Both the position numbers and the translations under genes were made by a program. Shown piece after piece: positions 6,059 through 9,200 of a stretch of 9,200 nucleotides of DNA. The number at the start of each line of letters is the position of its first letter. Position 1 is the first letter of the stretch. The stretch comes from Acidimicrobiaceae bacterium (lineage in GTDB: Bacteria > Actinomycetota > Acidimicrobiia > Acidimicrobiales > RAAP-2), in the NCBI GenBank assembly GCA_003133005.1, contig PKZI01000209.1, positions 1 through 9,200 on the forward strand. The letters run 5' to 3'. The notes beneath the pieces were generated by a model. That model searched no databases. It was not told the origin of the DNA and was given only the letters and a program-made list of their open reading frames with translations.

Positions 6059-8419
6059 TTACATCGAAGCGAGCGTCGGAAGTACGATGCGGTCTCCAAT
6101 GTTTTGAGTGTCCAAGTCCTTGACGAAGAGTCCCAGCACATTGGCGATTCCCGCGAGCGCACCGTCAAGAAACACAAAATCGCGAAGTGCGAGTTGCCCT
6201 TCGTCGTTTTCGCTGCCTCGCTCCTCGAGATGGCGTTCCACACGATCGAAAAGTGCTCCAGAACGCGTATAGGTAACATCACGCGATCCAGTCGTGGATC
6301 CCGCCAGAAGGTCGAGCGACGAATGTAACATCGACGTCGCGCGTTCCACTTCGTCACACAGATCGGGACGCAGGGGTCCGTGGGTTGAATCATCAACGAG
6401 CCCGCGCGCGTAGTCACGTGTTCCTGTAACGAGACGAATCATTCGACCATTTTCCTCATCAACCGTCCCGAAGAAATTGCGTCGCACTGGTTGAGCCGTC
6501 GTGACGAACGCCTGATAGGTGGCATCCAGGGCGCGCGCATCTTCACGCAGAGTCGACTCCCCGACGGTGTTGCGACCAAGTAACTCGTCAGTGGAATGTC
6601 CCACTAAGACGCTGAGCGCCTGCAGATGGCTCCTTAACGCGACGCGCAGCACTCGTTGCGTTCGCAGAGGGAGGACCGTGAGGACAACGACGATGACGCA
6701 ACCCGCGCCGATCGCAGTTTCTTCCACGCGCACGAGGAGAAGTGCGTTTGAAAATTCTCCCAACTGGGAGTACAACTGCGAAACCATCACGGTGATACCA
6801 ATCGCCAAGAATGCGTAGTTCACACGCATGAGGTAGAAACCAAGAAAGAGTGACAGCCCAATCGTTGCGATCGACCACGTCGCGTTGTGACCAATGGCCG
6901 TTGCAATTAGCGAGCCAATAACGACCCCCACAACTGTTCCCACTACTCGCAGCAGCCCTTTTCGTACTTGCTCGGCCGTATTGTTGGCCCCCATAAACGT
7001 CACGAACACGGCGATGACCGCCCAGAAGAATCGACTCGGTGAAAGAAGGTCGCCCAACACAATTGACGCTCCCACGGCAACGCCCATTTGAATCGCCGCA
7101 CGCGTATAGGGCTTCAGCCGCCGTCGTTCACTGCGTCCTCCGCCGGGCTCGTCCGAAGCGATGGAACTTACTTGGGTCGAACCCGGCAGCCATCCGCCAA
7201 ACAACGCCACCGCTGGTTTGAAGAGGTCCTTCGCTTCATCAGAGTCGCGCAACGCCAACCACTGTGCGTGCCCGTCCAAAATGCCGATTACCGAATCATA
7301 GAAACGGTGCGCCAAGACAATATTCGTCCGATCTGGTTCTGAACCAATCGAAGGCGTCTTGGCGATAAGACCCCTTAACAACTCTGCGTGGCGTTTCACG
7401 CCTTCATCGTCTTGGTTGACAATGTGTCGCAATATCAATTCGGCTTGCGCACGTTGTTCATCGGGAAAATCCAAGGTAGCTATGGCTTCGCCAAACCGGG
7501 CGACGTTCGTCAACGAAAGTTCGAAATCGAAGAGATATTGATGGACGCCTCGTGGTGACACACCGTCGGCGGTCGCGCGAGGATTCACTAGTTGAGCGTC
7601 AATCATCAGTCCCGCCTCATCGAGTTGCACGAGGGACGAACGAAGTTTTCGTTTTGTCGGGGCACTTTTTTCGGGGCTCTCGAACAAAATCAAGGTGAGC
7701 CGCGCGACCTTGCGCGCCCGTGCACCAAAGGAGCGCTGTGTTCGCATTAACGCTTTCGCGGGACGCGGATAAAAGAAGACAAACCGGACAAAGAGGGCAA
7801 CCGCGAGACCCACGCCTATCGCGCTACAGACCCAACCAATGTCGCGCAAAGTGATGATCGCGTGGAGAAAGAATCCGAAGAAGAACCCCATGAAGAGCAG
7901 TAATCCCGAAACCATTCCCCGCGGCCCAAATCGACGAAGGTAGGTACCTGCGCTCAAGATCACTGCGATAAGGACCAGTGAAAGTACACGATGGCCACCA
8001 AGAGCAATGCCGAGTACCAGTGCAGGAATCATCACCACTGGGAAAATGAGGGTGGTGATGAGTTGACCTCTGGCGGTGACGTCGCTGACGCCGAAACCAC
8101 CGATCATGCCGATAATTGCTCCGAGAAGGAGCATGATGACGAGATGCCCGTGGTTGGCTTGGGCAATGGCGGCCAGCGCAGCCTGGGAGAGATGAGATCC
8201 ATGCGTCGAAACTTGGAGGGCGTGGGTAAGACGCACGAATTGATCCTCGACCTCGAGAATTAGACCAATCGTGAGCACCGTCATCAAGGCACTGCGAAAA
8301 CGGTTGAAGCCTGGATCCGACGCGAGAAAACGGTCAATAAACCGAACTGTGCGGTTTCCCAAGTCGCTGAGCGAACCCGACCTCTTCACTCGCTGGAGCT
8401 CGGCTGGATGGAAGGCCAC
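6059..8419 (-). CDS. FUSC-family (fusaric acid resistance/YccS-like) membrane protein
   Basis: A 786-residue protein with two hydrophobic blocks, each followed by a long soluble helical region, the layout of FUSC/aromatic acid exporter-type transporters. Block one spans about 40-60 and 90-220, block two about 440-585. The second block contains the recognisable FUSC signature SRFFWAVIAVFVTFMGANN, then EQVRKGLLRVVGTVVGVVIGSL (about 462-504). The cytosolic parts (about 220-435 and 590-786) are charged and helical. The role is probably efflux of amphiphilic or aromatic compounds; the substrate is unknown. The start is GTG 8419 with a purine-rich site AAGGTGAGG just upstream. It runs towards the chromate transporter gene, leaving a 72-bp convergent gap in which no clear terminator is seen. 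No periplasmic adaptor gene is nearby. Confidence 0.85.
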   Translation of the reverse strand: MAFHPAELQRVKRSGSLSDLGNRTVRFIDRFLASDPGFNRFRSALMTVLTIGLILEVEDQFVRLTHALQVSTHGSHLSQAALAAIAQANHGHLVIMLLLGAIIGMIGGFGVSDVTARGQLITTLIFPVVMIPALVLGIALGGHRVLSLVLIAVILSAGTYLRRFGPRGMVSGLLLFMGFFFGFFLHAIITLRDIGWVCSAIGVGLAVALFVRFVFFYPRPAKALMRTQRSFGARARKVARLTLILFESPEKSAPTKRKLRSSLVQLDEAGLMIDAQLVNPRATADGVSPRGVHQYLFDFELSLTNVARFGEAIATLDFPDEQRAQAELILRHIVNQDDEGVKRHAELLRGLIAKTPSIGSEPDRTNIVLAHRFYDSVIGILDGHAQWLALRDSDEAKDLFKPAVALFGGWLPGSTQVSSIASDEPGGGRSERRRLKPYTRAAIQMGVAVGASIVLGDLLSPSRFFWAVIAVFVTFMGANNTAEQVRKGLLRVVGTVVGVVIGSLIATAIGHNATWSIATIGLSLFLGFYLMRVNYAFLAIGITVMVSQLYSQLGEFSNALLLVRVEETAIGAGCVIVVVLTVLPLRTQRVLRVALRSHLQALSVLVGHSTDELLGRNTVGESTLREDARALDATYQAFVTTAQPVRRNFFGTVDEENGRMIRLVTGTRDYARGLVDDSTHGPLRPDLCDEVERATSMLHSSLDLLAGSTTGSRDVTYTRSGALFDRVERHLEERGSENDEGQLALRDFVFLDGALAGIANVLGLFVKDLDTQNIGDRIVLPTLASM

Positions 8420-8719
8420 GATACCTCACCTTCAATCGCGCCTTTACGGGCGATTATCACGTTGGGCAAAGCGTAATGGTCGTTTCGATGCCCCGAACTT
8501 GGCTTTCAGGTGTCGTCGATAATTGGACTCTTCGGAACGTGGTTCACGGTCGCGACGGACGTCGCACGTCACACTGTCCTTCGTATTGATGGGTCGAACC
8601 GAGGTACTGGAACGAACGCTCTCGTTCTGCTAAACAACATCTGAGTACCAGAGCACCGGTAATTCAAAAGTTGCCGCATGATCACTGGGATCGAGCGGTC
8701 CAGGTAAAAGGGAGTCAGT
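8420..8719. other. Intergenic region, divergent promoters expected
   Basis: These 300 bases separate two divergently transcribed genes and should hold both promoters. I see no convincing pair of -35 and -10 boxes, no RNA gene and no long palindrome; CGCC-TTTACG-GGCG (8439-8452 region) is the only hairpin noted and it is short. Open frames crossing the region on the minus strand run antisense to the following gene and look like shadows. Confidence 0.5.
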
Positions 8720-9136
8720 GTGTTTTCTCGGATTCGACGGTTGCGATCGACCTCGAAGGTAGCCCTCGGCGCCTTGATTGTCGCCACCACGCTCGCGGTA
8801 CCGCTCAGCATCAGTTCCACCGCAGGCGCCACGAGCGCGTTTTGCACAACCCTTGAAACGTGGGCGACGCATCCTCCAAAGAGCGCTCCTACGAGCTACA
8901 ACGTCGCGGCGTATCACGCGTGGGCGAACACGGCCATACCGGTCTACGAGAAGCTGGCATCCGAAGCGCCGAACGCACAGACGAAGGATCTTTTTAATGA
9001 GGTCGTCGCTATTCTCAAGGCGTATGACGGCGCGGGGAGCATCGCATCGCTTAAAGCGACCGCGGTGGCTGACTCGGCAAAGTTCAAAAATGACGCGAAG
9101 GCTTTAGAGCAGGCCGTCCTCACGTGCCTTCCTTGA
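8720..9136 (+). CDS. Small exported two-cysteine protein, function unknown
   Basis: A 138-residue protein with a clear signal peptide: basic n-region MFSRIRRLRSTSK, hydrophobic core VALGALIVATTLAVPLSI, and likely cleavage after AGA or TSA (residues 35-40). The mature part is about 100 residues, mostly helical, with exactly two cysteines, C42 near the start and C136 near the end, which could form a disulfide joining the termini. The layout (a Cys just after the signal, a middle segment EAPNAQTKDLFNEVV, a final Cys) resembles small secreted proteins of unknown function found widely in actinobacteria. The start is GTG 8720 with AAAGGGAG (8706-8713) at good spacing. A helical binding protein is a guess only. 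Confidence 0.75.
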   Translation: MFSRIRRLRSTSKVALGALIVATTLAVPLSISSTAGATSAFCTTLETWATHPPKSAPTSYNVAAYHAWANTAIPVYEKLASEAPNAQTKDLFNEVVAILKAYDGAGSIASLKATAVADSAKFKNDAKALEQAVLTCLP

Positions 9137-9151
9137 TTCGATAATCGAATC
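9135..9151. terminator. Perfect palindrome at the end of the last gene
   Basis: GATTCGA-TAA-TCGAATC is a perfect 7-bp inverted repeat with a 3-nt loop that overlaps the stop codon of the exported-protein gene. No T-run follows, so termination is uncertain. Part of it, GATAATCGAA, occurs again at 9180-9189, so a protein-binding site for a gene beyond the window is an alternative. Confidence 0.35.
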
Positions 9152-9200
9152 GCAGTACTCCTCCACTCGCGTTCGCGGGGATAATCGAAGTTGAAATCAA

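Noticed and set aside
1..9200. CRISPR array, riboswitch or retron-like structure.
   Set aside because: No regularly spaced repeat series beyond the three operator sites, no conserved riboswitch core, and no reverse transcriptase frame.

Overview
The window looks like chromosomal DNA of a moderately GC-rich actinobacterium. GTG starts, short or absent 5' leaders, a secreted two-cysteine protein and the general codon use fit Actinomycetota, perhaps Acidimicrobiia. The lineage is an inference, since no rRNA or clear phylogenetic marker is present.

Layout. The 3' half of a tRNA-His gene (1-41) opens the window. An NAD-type aldehyde dehydrogenase gene (152-1576, +) follows, then a complete tRNA-Lys(CTT) gene (1617-1689). 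A 44-bp segment starting in the anticodon loop side of that tRNA gene recurs at 4010-4053 with one mismatch. The 2.4 kb between the copies has the architecture of a small element integrated at the 3' end of tRNA-Lys. It carries a two-gene operon on the minus strand: an Xre-type regulator (2663-3412) translationally coupled to a Fic-family protein (1815-2669). It also has a regulatory region with three palindromes spaced exactly 28 bp apart, a 142-bp inverted-repeat element resembling a MITE or an internally deleted IS, and a CA-rich non-coding tract next to the right repeat. No integrase gene is visible.

Beyond the island the ordinary backbone resumes. It holds an SRPBCC/START-like protein (4101-4688, -), divergent from a two-domain CHR-family chromate transporter (4805-5986, +). 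A large FUSC-family membrane protein (6059-8419, -) converges on the transporter gene. The last gene encodes a small exported two-cysteine protein (8720-9136, +). A 300-bp intergenic region separates these last two genes.

How it works together. The backbone genes look like independent housekeeping or detoxification units: aldehyde oxidation, anion efflux, and amphiphile or aromatic acid export. The island is the unusual part. The regulator probably represses its own promoter through the phased palindromes and controls the Fic protein as an antitoxin-like or autoregulatory partner. The Fic protein has a class II-type inhibitory motif, but glutamine stands where the catalytic histidine of the canonical Fic motif is expected. 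The integrated copy appears to have given the tRNA-Lys gene a new 3' flank without an encoded CCA. The original CCA-bearing tail is still readable at the right repeat.
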